Part shown: one piece after another, positions 15,926 through 24,928 of the stretch | Numbering within the stretch: position 1 is the first letter of the stretch | Layout of the letters: each line of letters opens with the position of its first letter | Assembly: GCF_900116855.1 (NCBI RefSeq) | Contig: NZ_UETD01000003.1 | Location: forward strand, 124,001 to 188,000 | Origin: Ruminococcus flavefaciens | Lineage (GTDB): Bacteria; Bacillota; Clostridia; Oscillospirales; Ruminococcaceae | Reading direction: 5' to 3' | Length of the DNA stretch: 64,000 bases | Made by a program: the position numbers and the translations under genes | The notes under the pieces: generated by a model | What the model was told of the DNA's origin: nothing | Database searches by the model: none | Seen by the model: only the letters and a program-made list of their open reading frames with translations

Positions 15926-16196
15926 CTCTTATCACCTCCCTGACCTTTGCTTTTGTGTCCACGTCAGAGTAGACACGGCAGCCAAGGTCTCTCATTCGTT
16001 TCTGCTGCTGCCGCTGCTTCGGCGTGCTTTTCTTTCCTTCGGATTTCGTCTCTACAAAGAATACTTTCCCTCCTGGGAGAATGCAAAGCCTGTCCGGCAC
16101 TCCTGTCTCGCCGGGCGAGACAAACTTATACGCCTTTCCCCCCAGCTTCTTTATTTCATCCCTGAGGTAAGCCTCAGTGACTTTTTCGCTTTCCAT
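15906..16196 (-). CDS. VRR-NUC domain nuclease
   Basis: This 96-residue protein is essentially one VRR-NUC domain. It shows SPGETGVPDRLCILPGGKVFF and VETKSEGKKSTPKQ, supplying the D and E-x-K metal-binding residues of a PD-(D/E)XK nuclease. Stand-alone VRR-NUC proteins are likely to act on branched DNA during phage recombination or replication. Start and stop overlap its neighbours. Confidence 0.9.
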   Translation of the reverse strand: MESEKVTEAYLRDEIKKLGGKAYKFVSPGETGVPDRLCILPGGKVFFVETKSEGKKSTPKQRQQQKRMRDLGCRVYSDVDTKAKVREVIRDAIHAT

Positions 16197-16411
16197 TATG
16201 GCGCCCTCCAGTAATCTTCAAGTTCTCCTGTTGCCTCGTTTACCATAAATTTTGGCTCCAGTATGATGCCGAGGTTTTTTCTCGCAGCCTTTAACTCGTT
16301 TTGTCCGAAGCCTGCTTTTAAGGCTTCAGCTCTTATCGTCCTTCTTGGTTGCAATCTTCCTGTCTTTTCGAGAAAATCGCACAACCACTTTGTGCAGCTC
16401 ATTTTCTCCAT
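16196..16411 (-). CDS. Small DNA-binding-like phage protein
   Basis: This 71-residue protein starts MEKMSCTKWLCDFLEKTG and has RAEALKAGFGQNELKAARKN, a pattern like winged-helix segments at the end of phage primases. AAGGAGGCTAAAAAA precedes the start. It is the first gene after the iteron-like region, and could bind there; that is inference. Confidence 0.65.
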   Translation of the reverse strand: MEKMSCTKWLCDFLEKTGRLQPRRTIRAEALKAGFGQNELKAARKNLGIILEPKFMVNEATGELEDYWRAP

Positions 16412-16666
16412 TTTTTTAGCCTCCTTATAACGCGTAATACAGTATATCGTATTATAGGGTTTATAGGGTTACTATACCCCTATATACTCTATCTTTTAAT
16501 ACTTATATATATAAGAATGTTAGAATGTTAGATTATGCCGTTTAACTCGATATTCTTAACTTTGCGCCCTAACAAAAACCTAACATTCCTAACATTCCGA
16601 ATGTTAGCATTTTTAGTAAAAACCTAACATTCTCCGCGGCTTTTTTGAGAATGTTAGAGTAGAATG
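16412..16666. repeat. Iteron-like GAATGTTAG cluster, AT-rich; candidate replication origin
   Basis: The 9-mer GAATGTTAG or its complement occurs eight times between about 16514 and 16661, in both orientations, some in abutting direct or inverted pairs. Next to it is an AT-rich stretch (16430-16515) with a run of TATATA. No gene occupies the interval. It lies between the primase/helicase gene and the nuclease/helicase genes. This layout is usual for phage or plasmid origins; a regulatory role is the alternative. Confidence 0.6.
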
Positions 16667-19087
16667 TTAGGCCTTTTCGTAACCTCTCTGAGCCCCATAG
16701 CCACTAAACCATTGTGTCTTCTCAGCTCTCTTCCAGCCTTCCATTCTTGATAGTATGTCGTTTAGCTCACGGGCGTCTGATTTCTTCATGTACTTTACGT
16801 CGCCGCCGAAGCACTCAACCCATATTTCAAGCGCGCATACTCTTGTACGCTCGATAAGGTTTTTGTCATCTTTGCGGCCAAACTCATTTGACCAGTATAC
16901 TTTACGTTCTGATATACTGCGTTTACTCCAGTCTGCCGGTATCTTCCTTTCAATGAATTCGCGGACGATACCTTCCTTTGCATTTGCTTCTCTGTGGGAC
17001 TCCTGCTCCACTAAGGCAGCGGCCGCAGCTGCGCCCTCAAGGTAAAGCTTTTCCCCGACCTGCCATCTGACATAGGCTTCCGCCCAGATCTGAGGTGCTT
17101 CGAGCTCAAGCTCTGTGAACACAGATTTCGTAGGAGCTTTGGCCATGCAATCTATCGGCCAGAAGCGACGACCGCCGGTGCTGTCCTTGAGGTACTCTTT
17201 CTCATTAGAGGTGCCGAAGAACACACAGCGCCTCGGATAACGTCCTGTGCGCCTGCCGTATGGTTCTCTATAAATATCATCTGCCTTGCTTAAGAACTGC
17301 TTGACCTGGCCGCTCTCGGACTTACTGAGGCCGTTGAGCTCACCGAGCTCTATGATCCAGCTGCCCTGTATCATCTCGCAGGCTTCCTTACCGTCGAAGC
17401 TGTCGAGGCTGTCGTTGAACCAGTTGCCCGCCATTATCTTGAGCAGTGTCGATTTACCTATGCCCTGAGGTCCTGATAGGATAGGCATGGTGTCATACTT
17501 TACGCCGGGGATCATAGCTCTGGCCACGGCAGCAGTAAAGGACTTCCTTGCTACAGCCCTGGTGTACGGAGTATCCGCGGCGCCCAGGTAATCAATAAAA
17601 ATGGTATCGAGCCTTGGTATGCTGTCCCACGGTGGGAGAGATCTGAGCCAGTCCTGCACAGCATTGAAGCTATGTCTGCGGAAGCAGAGAGTGCAGGCAT
17701 CTGTTATTTTGTTGATACCTGTTATACCGTAAGCTCTTTCGAGATAGTGTCTTATGCCGGCATCGTCGTTGTCTGACCAGTCACGCTGCTTCTGTCTGAG
17801 ATCCCACGGTACGGCGTCCTTGATAAGCACGCGGTTAGAAAAATCATCGAACGCAAACTTATTCTTCAGAAGTGGATCATTTTCAAGTATAATGAGTACG
17901 TTATCAATAGTCTTCTGCAGCAAGCCCGTTGATGTAACTACGAGCTTTGACTCCCAGTTGTCATCGACATTAGTGTCGGCCGCAGTCTGAGCTGCGGTCT
18001 CAGGCAGGGGCATAGAGAACTCAGCTGCTGCCTTGCCCCTGCGCTCCTTTGTCAGAAGGGTTGTTACTGCGTTGTCGGATGCCGCGAGCTCGCACATAGC
18101 AGCGTAGCTCGGCAGCTTAACTGTTGGAGTGCCTTCCTTCGCCTCCGCATCCGTGTCGGAAAACTTATGAAGCCTTACGAGGTCGAACGCATTGCAGAGT
18201 TTTCCACCTGCGGGATCCGTAGCGTGATTACTGTATAAGAACTTGCCGTCGTCGTAAATAACCGCACCGCCTGTGGTAGAGCCGCCTGCATAGGTGTATC
18301 GGTCGCTCTGAGCGGTTTCTGTATAGACCCCGGGAAGGAACTTGTCCATAGCTGCATATATGTCATAGATGCGGCAGAACGCTCCGACGATACCCGCTTT
18401 CTCAGTAGGATCTCCCTGCTTCGCTGCGAGCTTCTTACGCAGCTGAGGCGCGTTAGGCACATCAGGCCACTGTGCTATATCATGCCAGTCTCCATAGAGT
18501 GCCAACATACCATCAACTGACAGAAACGGCTTATCCTCCCATGCGTATACATACTGGCTATCGGACGAAGCTGACGGCCAGTACATCAGGCGTGAAGCCT
18601 GGAAGGTGGTCGGATCGCAGAGATCAATGCCTATCAGCTCAGCGAGCTTCCTTGCGATCGGCTCATACTCATCTGGGGTGCAGCTCCTGTCAAGAGGGAA
18701 AACGCCTCTGAGCCTCGGACGTGCGGGCTCATGCTTTCGCGTAGAGTACACACAGTATCCACAGTTTAGCGATGAGATCCTCTGCAGAACAGTGTTAGTC
18801 TGTTCCGCGGGTATACTGTCCATATCAAGTGTAATCAGATCGCGGCCTGTCACTTTGTCCGCTTTTCTTTTCTCACCGTTGAATGTACCGCCCACAAAGC
18901 CGCCGACGTCCTTAAGCTCGTCCTGCTTTGCCTTCGGGAGCTGCAGGTAATGTTTTAGCGTTTCCGTGCCTCTAACGGGCGACGCGAGCTTTGTTACCAG
19001 CTCGGACCATAAAAGCGCCTGTGCCTTCCACGTTGACGCCTTACGGCTCACGCCCGTTGTTATTACTATTTTTCTATCGTATTGCAT
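16667..19087 (-). CDS. VirE/VapE-family primase-helicase
   Basis: This 806-residue protein has an N-terminal region with DLITLDMDSIPAEQ and PARPRLRGVFPLDR (about 90-150), as in phage primase/polymerase domains, and a C-terminal VirE ATPase with the P-loop GPQGIGKSTLLK at about 539, then GSWIIELGELNGLSKSE and RRCVFFGTSNEKEYL. The two-domain layout is typical of the main replicative primase-helicase in Firmicute prophages. It is followed directly by the iteron-like cluster. Confidence 0.9.
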   Translation of the reverse strand: MQYDRKIVITTGVSRKASTWKAQALLWSELVTKLASPVRGTETLKHYLQLPKAKQDELKDVGGFVGGTFNGEKRKADKVTGRDLITLDMDSIPAEQTNTVLQRISSLNCGYCVYSTRKHEPARPRLRGVFPLDRSCTPDEYEPIARKLAELIGIDLCDPTTFQASRLMYWPSASSDSQYVYAWEDKPFLSVDGMLALYGDWHDIAQWPDVPNAPQLRKKLAAKQGDPTEKAGIVGAFCRIYDIYAAMDKFLPGVYTETAQSDRYTYAGGSTTGGAVIYDDGKFLYSNHATDPAGGKLCNAFDLVRLHKFSDTDAEAKEGTPTVKLPSYAAMCELAASDNAVTTLLTKERRGKAAAEFSMPLPETAAQTAADTNVDDNWESKLVVTSTGLLQKTIDNVLIILENDPLLKNKFAFDDFSNRVLIKDAVPWDLRQKQRDWSDNDDAGIRHYLERAYGITGINKITDACTLCFRRHSFNAVQDWLRSLPPWDSIPRLDTIFIDYLGAADTPYTRAVARKSFTAAVARAMIPGVKYDTMPILSGPQGIGKSTLLKIMAGNWFNDSLDSFDGKEACEMIQGSWIIELGELNGLSKSESGQVKQFLSKADDIYREPYGRRTGRYPRRCVFFGTSNEKEYLKDSTGGRRFWPIDCMAKAPTKSVFTELELEAPQIWAEAYVRWQVGEKLYLEGAAAAAALVEQESHREANAKEGIVREFIERKIPADWSKRSISERKVYWSNEFGRKDDKNLIERTRVCALEIWVECFGGDVKYMKKSDARELNDILSRMEGWKRAEKTQWFSGYGAQRGYEKA

Positions 19088-19107
19088 TTTTCTGCCTCCC
19101 TTAGAGG

Positions 19108-21108
19108 TTAGTCTTTCATGTAGTAGTTGCTCTCAAAGCCTGCTGCCTTGAGTGGGAGCCCCGGTGCCCACGGTATCGGGGTGCCCATAAGGTCACACGC
19201 AGCGTCGACGCTTACCTGGTCTCGGCCGCAGTCTATGACCGCCTCGTCGTGTATGTGCATAACTACTTGCAATCCTGCTGCATCGAGCCTTTCAAGAGTT
19301 ACAGCAAGACAGTCTCGGGCTACCGCCTGCACTATATTCTCTGTGAGTTTACCGCCGTAGGTAGCAATGACGCCCCATTTGCCCGTTTTCTGATTGACGC
19401 CGTAGTAGTGCAGCGCCTGTTTACCGAGGTCATTCTCAGCAAGGAAAGGGTGAGGATAAAAGAGCTTGCGGCCACTCGGGAGCTGCACTGTAAAAAAGTC
19501 AAGCCCTGCACCGCAGTCATATTCTCTTGCAAATATGATGTTCTGATTAATGCCGACTCTCTGACCTGTTGCCATTACCTCAAGCGCAGCATTCTCGCAG
19601 GTGTACCAGAGATCTCTTATTCTCGGATTAGCCTTACGCCAACGCTGTACGATATCGGGAAGCTCGTCCTCAGAGAGCCCCATATCAAGTGCGCCCATGT
19701 TAATAAGAGCACCCGCGCTGCCCTGGTAGCCGAGAGCGAGCTCGGCGACTTTACCCTTAGCGCGGAGCGAATACTCAGGGTTGCCCTTCTTGATCTTCTC
19801 GATAGGGACGCCGAACATACTTGATGCAGAAGCCTCATAGATCTTACCGTGAGTGTTAAATACCTCAAGTCTCCATTGCTCTCCTGCGAGCCATGCTATA
19901 ACTCTTGCCTCAATGGCTGAGAAGTCCGCCACAACGAATTTGTTGCCCTCAGACGGGATGAATGCTGTTCTGATCAGCTGTGACAGTGTATCAGGCACAT
20001 TACCATAAATGAGCTTTATTGCGGCCGTATTCTTATTTTTTACAAGGTCCCTGGCCGTATCTAAGGTATCCATATAGTTTCGAGGAAGGTTCTGAACCTG
20101 TATGAGCCGCCCTGCCCAGCGCCCGGTGCGATTACCACCGTAGAACTGGAGGAGACCCCGCGCCCTTCCGTCACTGCAAATGCACGTTTCCATAGCCTCA
20201 TATTTACTTACTGAAGACTTACCGAGCTCGCGTCTGATCTCAAGCACTCGGTTCACGTCAGAGCTTGGTAAGTCACGGTCAAGTAATTCTGCGACTTTAG
20301 CTTTACTAAGTGTGTCGATGTCCTCAGACAGCTCCTTAGTAAGCCACTTCTTAAGCTGAGATACCGACTTTGGATTTCTGAGACCCGTAAGCTTTGTAGC
20401 TTCGGCCATAAGCTCATCAGTAATACAAGCGTTGCAGTGGAGAGCGCCCTCGATGAGATCCCTGTCAAGATTAACGCCGTAAGCGTTGATCCTCATATCA
20501 AGTTCCCATTGCCTCTGTACATCATCACTGACGGGGAAGGCTGACAGTATACGCCATATACTGTTTTCTGAATAGACGTCCTGCATACAGTAGTCCTTGA
20601 AGATCTTCCACTTCTCGGGCTCATGCTGCGGCAGGTTACGAGTGCGGCCGCCGTTGGCCTTAGTAGGTTTACAAGGCTTGCAGAAGTAGCGGATGAGCGA
20701 TTGCCCCACGCCCATTTTCTTTTTATCCTGCGGAAGCTTCAATGCCTCACCTATAGCGGCAAGCCCACTGGGATAACCGAGGTAGAGGCCATGAAGCATT
20801 GTGCAACGCCACTGCTGCAACCATTCATTCTGAGTCTCCTGAGGCAGCTTGAGGTGCTTCGACAGACAGTACCACTCAAACGCTGCGTTGTATGCCCGTT
20901 TCGTAACATTAGGGTCAAGCATGGCAATCTCTATATCAAAAGGGATGCGCTCACTGGCTGTAAGGTCAACTATCTGTACGGGCTCGTCATCAACACGATA
21001 GGCAAAAAGCAGTATTTGAAACTGAGGGGACTGCACATATTTGTACAGTCCCGATTTCTTCAGGTCGACGTCAGAATAAGTCTCGATGTCGATAGATAGA
21101 TTAGTCAT
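19108..21108 (-). CDS. Family A DNA polymerase (phage type)
   Basis: I set the start at 21108 (MTNLSIDIETYSDVDLKKSG), 666 residues, coupled to the upstream stop by TGATG; the frame continues upstream only into the neighbour's coding region. The 3'-5' exonuclease motif DIETYS is at 7-12. Polymerase motif A is VADFSAIEARVIAW (about 390), motif B KVAELALGYQGSAGAL (about 449) and motif C HIHDEAVID (about 618). It has no 5' nuclease domain. It should replicate phage DNA with the VirE primase-helicase. Confidence 0.95.
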   Translation of the reverse strand: MTNLSIDIETYSDVDLKKSGLYKYVQSPQFQILLFAYRVDDEPVQIVDLTASERIPFDIEIAMLDPNVTKRAYNAAFEWYCLSKHLKLPQETQNEWLQQWRCTMLHGLYLGYPSGLAAIGEALKLPQDKKKMGVGQSLIRYFCKPCKPTKANGGRTRNLPQHEPEKWKIFKDYCMQDVYSENSIWRILSAFPVSDDVQRQWELDMRINAYGVNLDRDLIEGALHCNACITDELMAEATKLTGLRNPKSVSQLKKWLTKELSEDIDTLSKAKVAELLDRDLPSSDVNRVLEIRRELGKSSVSKYEAMETCICSDGRARGLLQFYGGNRTGRWAGRLIQVQNLPRNYMDTLDTARDLVKNKNTAAIKLIYGNVPDTLSQLIRTAFIPSEGNKFVVADFSAIEARVIAWLAGEQWRLEVFNTHGKIYEASASSMFGVPIEKIKKGNPEYSLRAKGKVAELALGYQGSAGALINMGALDMGLSEDELPDIVQRWRKANPRIRDLWYTCENAALEVMATGQRVGINQNIIFAREYDCGAGLDFFTVQLPSGRKLFYPHPFLAENDLGKQALHYYGVNQKTGKWGVIATYGGKLTENIVQAVARDCLAVTLERLDAAGLQVVMHIHDEAVIDCGRDQVSVDAACDLMGTPIPWAPGLPLKAAGFESNYYMKD

Positions 21109-21869
21109 CAGAACGGAAGCGGTCCGCCAGGGAAGCCCTGAGCCGGGGCAGGCTGAGACTGAGGCTCCCATGTAGCAGCTCCGTAAAGCTGCTGTGACTG
21201 CTGCGGCTGCTGCTGATAGGGAGCAGGCTGCTGCACAGGTGCTGAGTAAGGCTGCTGCGCATATACAGGCTGCTGAGCAGGTGCTCCGTACTGCTGAGGC
21301 TGCTGATAATTAGCAGGCTGTATAGGTGTAAAAGCAGGGGCAGAGGCGTTGCCGAAGTCCTGTGCCGCTGTAGAACCGCCGCCGAGAGGCTCGCCGTCGC
21401 GCAGCTTCTGCACGTTCCCAAGACCGCAGCCGATGCCCTTTTTGCCGGCCTGATTATAGGCGAAGAACCTTATTGATACTCTGCCATAGCAGCCGCTGTA
21501 GACAGAGGTCGCCGAAAGAATAGGCTGGCAGTTTTCATCAACGACTTCCGGGCGCTGCTTAGAGCTTGCTGTGAATACCCAGCAGCCGCGGCATTCTTCG
21601 CCAAACGGCTCACCGTTAGGGCGTCTGCCGTCACCGTCGTGGATAGGGATAGCAGGCATTGCAGGCATCTGACCGCCGAACTTTGTTGCTACGCCGTTCT
21701 GAAGCTCTGCCTGGATCTCTCTGTCGATGTTTGCCTTTGTTACAGTGTCACTCTTAGGAAGCAGAACAGTTACCTGATACTTAGGATCCCCACCGTTCTG
21801 GTTAGCTCTGGGCTCGAATACGTTTACATAGGAGAGGCGTACTTCTCCTGTTACGATAGTGTTTGACAT
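21108..21869 (-). CDS. DUF2815 protein (likely ssDNA-binding)
   Basis: This 253-residue protein begins MSNTIVTGEVRLSYVNVFEP, typical of DUF2815, an OB-fold-like family found beside phage polymerases and thought to bind single-stranded DNA. Residues 1-165 form the domain (YQVTVLLPKSDTVTKANID, IPIHDGDGRRPNGEPFG). The remainder is a long Gln/Pro/Ala/Tyr-rich tail ending in PGGPLPF, like the flexible tip of SSB proteins that recruits partners. A GGAGG precedes the ATG. Confidence 0.88.
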   Translation of the reverse strand: MSNTIVTGEVRLSYVNVFEPRANQNGGDPKYQVTVLLPKSDTVTKANIDREIQAELQNGVATKFGGQMPAMPAIPIHDGDGRRPNGEPFGEECRGCWVFTASSKQRPEVVDENCQPILSATSVYSGCYGRVSIRFFAYNQAGKKGIGCGLGNVQKLRDGEPLGGGSTAAQDFGNASAPAFTPIQPANYQQPQQYGAPAQQPVYAQQPYSAPVQQPAPYQQQPQQSQQLYGAATWEPQSQPAPAQGFPGGPLPF

Positions 21870-21887
21870 ATTGATAGTCCTCCTTGA

Positions 21888-23057
21888 TTACTTAAAGTCT
21901 TCCGCTGCGGACGTCCCCTGGACGTATGTAGCTCTTTTGTCTGAGATCGGCGCAAGCGCAGGCTTGCCCTTGGACTTCTCGACGAGATCCGAGAAGCTGT
22001 CCGTGAATACCTTCTTGCCGAGCAACTTCTCAAGTGCTGCAGGCGAGAGAACCTTACGCTCATAGGCGAGGTCGCTGCTCTGTCCGATAGACTCAAGACG
22101 CTTCGGCACGTCGTCAGGATTGATAAAGGCTCTTGTGCCTCTGCCCTCGACTGCCTTCCAACCGCTGAGCTCACCGCCGTCGAGGATCTTGGCGAGTGCA
22201 TACTCCTTGAGGTCCTCGTACCATGCTACGAGCTGCGCTCCCTTTGTGAGAGCTTCCGCGAGCTCTGTATCGTTAAGCATAGGATCCGTAGCGGTCGGAT
22301 CGTTGTCGGGCTTTCTGAACTCATACTGTGCAAGCGCAAGGTTGTCCGCAGCACGCTTCTTGCAAGTCGCTGCGACCTTGCAGAACCTGCAGTGCTCACC
22401 GCTCTTGAACTCTCCCTGGCCGTTGAACGCGAGCTGAGCTGTGGGCTGTATAGAGAAGCCCCATGCGAGGAGATCGGCGGTGCTTATCGACCAGTCGTCA
22501 ATATTGCTAAGTCTCGGCTGTACGATATGCAGCGTTACCTTATTGAAGCTGTATATGAGGCCGAACTTGCTGATAGCTCCGAGGGCGTAAAGTTTGAGCT
22601 GAGGGTTGTCCTCAGGTGAGACAAGTACGCCCTTGCCGTACTTAAAGTCGATTACATGAAGCTCATCGCCGAATAGTATCAGACAGTCGGCCGTGCCGGA
22701 GCCCTCAGGGGCGAATGTGCTATAGTCGACCTGCTCCTCGGCTCTGATTGTAGGCGGCCCGTTGAAACTTGTAGCGATCTTCTTTATGTAGTCGAGATAC
22801 TCCTCGGTGTATCCGTCCATTTCGGGCTGATACAGCGGATCACTCTTGAGCTTCTTGAGCTTAGCGGTGATAGACCGCTTAGGTATGGCAGATATGTAGC
22901 CTCTGAGCTTGATCTCACACATTGCATGGGCGAGTGTGCCCTCAGCTGCATAGCTGCTCTCCTTGTCATCTGCTCCTGCATTGAGCTTAGCGGAAGGTGG
23001 ACAGTTAAGCCACCTTGCCGAAGAGCTTGCAGAAAGGAGCGCGTGCGTTCCTGGCAT
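21888..23057 (-). CDS. DUF2800 protein (PD-(D/E)XK nuclease-like, RecB-type)
   Basis: This 389-residue protein starts MPGTHALLSASSSARWLNCPPSAKL and has a GTLAHAMCEIKL helix, then GSGTADCLILFGDELHVIDFKYG, which carries the D...D-x-K nuclease residues. The C-x-x-C-x5-C cluster (CRFCKVAATC, about 232) suggests an iron-sulfur or zinc site, as in AddB/Cas4-like nucleases. The family is common next to DUF2815 and a family A polymerase in Firmicute phages and is probably a recombination exonuclease. The start overlaps the previous stop (TAATG). Confidence 0.88.
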   Translation of the reverse strand: MPGTHALLSASSSARWLNCPPSAKLNAGADDKESSYAAEGTLAHAMCEIKLRGYISAIPKRSITAKLKKLKSDPLYQPEMDGYTEEYLDYIKKIATSFNGPPTIRAEEQVDYSTFAPEGSGTADCLILFGDELHVIDFKYGKGVLVSPEDNPQLKLYALGAISKFGLIYSFNKVTLHIVQPRLSNIDDWSISTADLLAWGFSIQPTAQLAFNGQGEFKSGEHCRFCKVAATCKKRAADNLALAQYEFRKPDNDPTATDPMLNDTELAEALTKGAQLVAWYEDLKEYALAKILDGGELSGWKAVEGRGTRAFINPDDVPKRLESIGQSSDLAYERKVLSPAALEKLLGKKVFTDSFSDLVEKSKGKPALAPISDKRATYVQGTSAAEDFK

Positions 23058-23551
23058 TACAGTACACCTCCGAGAGAGCGCAGACCGTTAGCGAACTCAC
23101 CGTATCTTGCCTGGGGGAGCTCTGCAAGTGAGCTGACACCGAAGGAAGCAATGAGCTTCTGGAGATCTGCGAGCTTGCCAGAGTCAGCGAGCGGACCGCA
23201 AGCGGCCTGCAGCTGAGCTATAGAATACATCGGAGCCGATGTCGGAGCTCCTGTTACCTGGGGCGGAGCCTGTGTCTGAGGCTGCACCTGAGGAGGCTGC
23301 TGCGGCATGGGCTGCGCTGTATACGCAGGTGCTCCGGTATACACAGGAGCCTGAGGAGCAGCAGGAACAGGAGCAGGTGCGTTGTTGTAAGGAGATCCAC
23401 CGAACTGCTGCACAGCGGTCTGCACGGCGGGCATAGCCGCAGGAGCAGGTGCCTCTACCTTATAAGGGTACTCGTTGGATAAGAGAGCGATCACCTTTTT
23501 CGCCGACTCTGTTGTTACCTGGATAGTCATCTCGAATGTCTTCTCGTTCAT
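23057..23551 (-). CDS. Pro/Gln/Ala-rich phage protein
   Basis: This 164-residue protein starts MNEKTFEMTIQVTTESAKKVIALL, a short structured region, followed by a long disordered segment of P, Q, A and Y (residues 32-105) and a helical C-terminus (YSIAQLQAACGPLADSG, LAELPQARYGEFANGL). The disordered segment is much like the tail of the DUF2815 protein two genes away. Function unknown; it probably belongs to the same recombination/replication set. Confidence 0.75.
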   Translation of the reverse strand: MNEKTFEMTIQVTTESAKKVIALLSNEYPYKVEAPAPAAMPAVQTAVQQFGGSPYNNAPAPVPAAPQAPVYTGAPAYTAQPMPQQPPQVQPQTQAPPQVTGAPTSAPMYSIAQLQAACGPLADSGKLADLQKLIASFGVSSLAELPQARYGEFANGLRSLGGVL

Positions 23552-23654
23552 AATTATTTACCTCCGTATTGATTATATTTGTACACCATTTGCAGGTGTC
23601 ACCTATGATTTCAATGCTGCCGCAGTAAGGGCAGTGCTTAGGATGAGCGCCCAT
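23460..23654 (-). CDS. Possible zinc-ribbon peptide
   Basis: The 64-residue frame starts MGAHPKHCPYCGSIEIIGDT then CKWCTN, a four-Cys zinc knuckle, with AGGGTGAAGCTAA upstream. It overlaps the first 92 bases of the next gene in another frame, so only the first half may be under selection. It could be a real overlapping gene or an alternative frame that has kept a small zinc-ribbon. Confidence 0.42.
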   Translation of the reverse strand: MGAHPKHCPYCGSIEIIGDTCKWCTNIINTEVNNYEREDIRDDYPGNNRVGEKGDRSLIQRVPL

Positions 23655-23826
23655 TTAGCTTCACCCTACGTATCTTGGCCATGATCTCCGGGATCGTATC
23701 CTTTACACGGAGTAAGCCGACAATGTGGCAGGTTATTTCACGGTAACTTCCTCTGTCGTGCATCTCCTTTATTATGTCGATGTCGAGCTCGAAGTTTACG
23801 CCGTCGATGTCAGTTAATGTTATCAT
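23638..23826 (-). CDS. Small phage protein
   Basis: This 62-residue protein reads MITLTDIDGVNFELDIDIIK, then HDRGSYREITCHIVGLLRVK. It overlaps the previous gene's stop by 4 bases (ATGA). The fold looks like a short beta-alpha unit. Function unknown. Confidence 0.65.
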   Translation of the reverse strand: MITLTDIDGVNFELDIDIIKEMHDRGSYREITCHIVGLLRVKDTIPEIMAKIRRVKLNGRSS

Positions 23827-24026
23827 TCTGGATCCTCCTTCTTACTGTGTCTTGCATCACATACCCTGATCGTCATATCACGCGCCACCTGATAGGGGAC
23901 ACACAGGCAGCGGCCGACAATGTTTATAAGAGAGTCAATGGCAAGCATCGCCTCTGCGGATAGCTCAAGGGGGGGGCCTGAGGCACTTACCTCAGCCGTT
24001 TTTTCTTTTACCTTTATCTCTAACAT
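23823..24026 (-). CDS. Small phage protein
   Basis: This 67-residue protein reads MLEIKVKEKTAEVSASGPPL and then a helix SAEAMLAIDSLINIVGRC. AAAGGAAAAATGTCAA is upstream of the ATG. Unknown function; related short proteins occur in early regions of clostridial phages. Confidence 0.62.
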   Translation of the reverse strand: MLEIKVKEKTAEVSASGPPLELSAEAMLAIDSLINIVGRCLCVPYQVARDMTIRVCDARHSKKEDPE

Positions 24027-24116
24027 TTGACATTTTTCCTTTCATGATGTATAATATAGATGTCGTTATACATATTTGTATCTTATTCATGCTCCCTTAG
24101 GGGAGCTTTTTTTCTT
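24027..24116 (+). ncRNA. Candidate rightward small RNA: promoter, about 50 bases, terminator
   Basis: On the plus strand, opposite to all neighbouring genes, TTGACA (24027-24032), 17 bases and TATAAT (24050-24055) form a perfect promoter. About 35 bases beyond the start point lies the hairpin GCTCCCTTAGGGGAGC followed by seven Ts, ending near 24113. The product would be a very short RNA in a gene gap. No reading frame is present. Confidence 0.6.
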
Positions 24117-24382
24117 TATTTTGTAGCACCTGTCAACCTCTTTATAGCGTCGAAGCTGTACACCTTTACGCAGTCGCCTTTTGGCTCGTAATCACCATTG
24201 AGATTATAATTATCATACCAACCTTCGGGAGCATTAGTATCAATCATAAAAAAGTATCTGTCCTCGCCATGATACTCATTTATTGCCTGTGCTATCTCCT
24301 CAATTGTAAGGGTGCCACGCTTTTTCTCTACCCAATACCCGTCGTCATTGTAGTCAAACTCTACTGTTATACCTCTTTTCAT
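24116..24382 (-). CDS. Hypothetical phage protein
   Basis: This 88-residue protein begins MKRGITVEFDYNDDGYWVEK and has an aromatic, acidic central part (YHGEDRYFFMIDTNAPEGWY). It is probably an early gene in the leftward operon. No known family is recognised. Confidence 0.65.
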   Translation of the reverse strand: MKRGITVEFDYNDDGYWVEKKRGTLTIEEIAQAINEYHGEDRYFFMIDTNAPEGWYDNYNLNGDYEPKGDCVKVYSFDAIKRLTGATK

Positions 24383-24384
24383 TT

Positions 24385-24693
24385 TTAACCTCCGAACCTT
24401 GCCATGATGTGCCGTGCTACTTCCGCGGGCACGTCGGTGAACTCGTCATCGTCCACGCCGACGACTATTGCAGGCCCCATGATCTTAACGCCTGCGATCG
24501 CAGAGGCTAAGATGTTCGGCGGCATCTGATGCAGCCTGCCTTCCTCGTTAACGACCATAGCTGCCTGCCCCGGTACCAATGTAACTACTTCTATGTATCC
24601 GAGAACGGCCGCCTGCAGCGCATCAAGTGTATTTGCAATGTCGATTTCGCTGAGGCCCGATCTGTCTACCCGTATCGCTTTCAACTCAATCAC
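24385..24693 (-). CDS. DUF3846-type phage protein
   Basis: This 102-residue protein contains TLDALQAAVLGYIEVVTLVP and MVVNEEGRLHQMPPNILAS, then ADDD-like acidic residues and VVGVDDDEFTDVP. This is the pattern of DUF3846 proteins in gut phages and plasmids (an 'LQ..VGGYIE' helix and 'NEEG.l...P.N' loop). The function of the family is unknown. GGAGGTGATTG precedes the start. Confidence 0.82.
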   Translation of the reverse strand: MIELKAIRVDRSGLSEIDIANTLDALQAAVLGYIEVVTLVPGQAAMVVNEEGRLHQMPPNILASAIAGVKIMGPAIVVGVDDDEFTDVPAEVARHIMARFGG

Positions 24694-24697
24694 CTCC

Positions 24698-24928
24698 TCA
24701 AATTCTTTTCAGCACGTCGCGCGCCAGGGCAGACAAGCTGTCGCCTGTGACATTGATCTTGCGGTCAGACGAGTAACCTTCTGAGGTCAACCAGTATACT
24801 GTTACAATCTCGATCTCGTCATCGAGTATCTCATACTCAGCCTTTAAGATATCTCTGTCGATCGCCCTGAGGAGCTGAAGCAGCTCATGGCGGACGAAGT
24901 TAAACTTCTGCTCATGTACTTTATCCAC
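24698..24928 (-). CDS. Hypothetical phage protein
   Basis: This 76-residue protein reads MDKVHEQKFNFVRHELLQLL, then a charged helix and EIEIVTVYWLTSEGYSSDRK. Its start overlaps the previous stop by 8 bases. No family recognised. Confidence 0.62.
   Translation of the reverse strand: MDKVHEQKFNFVRHELLQLLRAIDRDILKAEYEILDDEIEIVTVYWLTSEGYSSDRKINVTGDSLSALARDVLKRI

Noticed and set aside
16500..16666. CRISPR-like array
   Set aside because: The repeat is only 9 bases, in both orientations, with irregular gaps; no cas genes are present.
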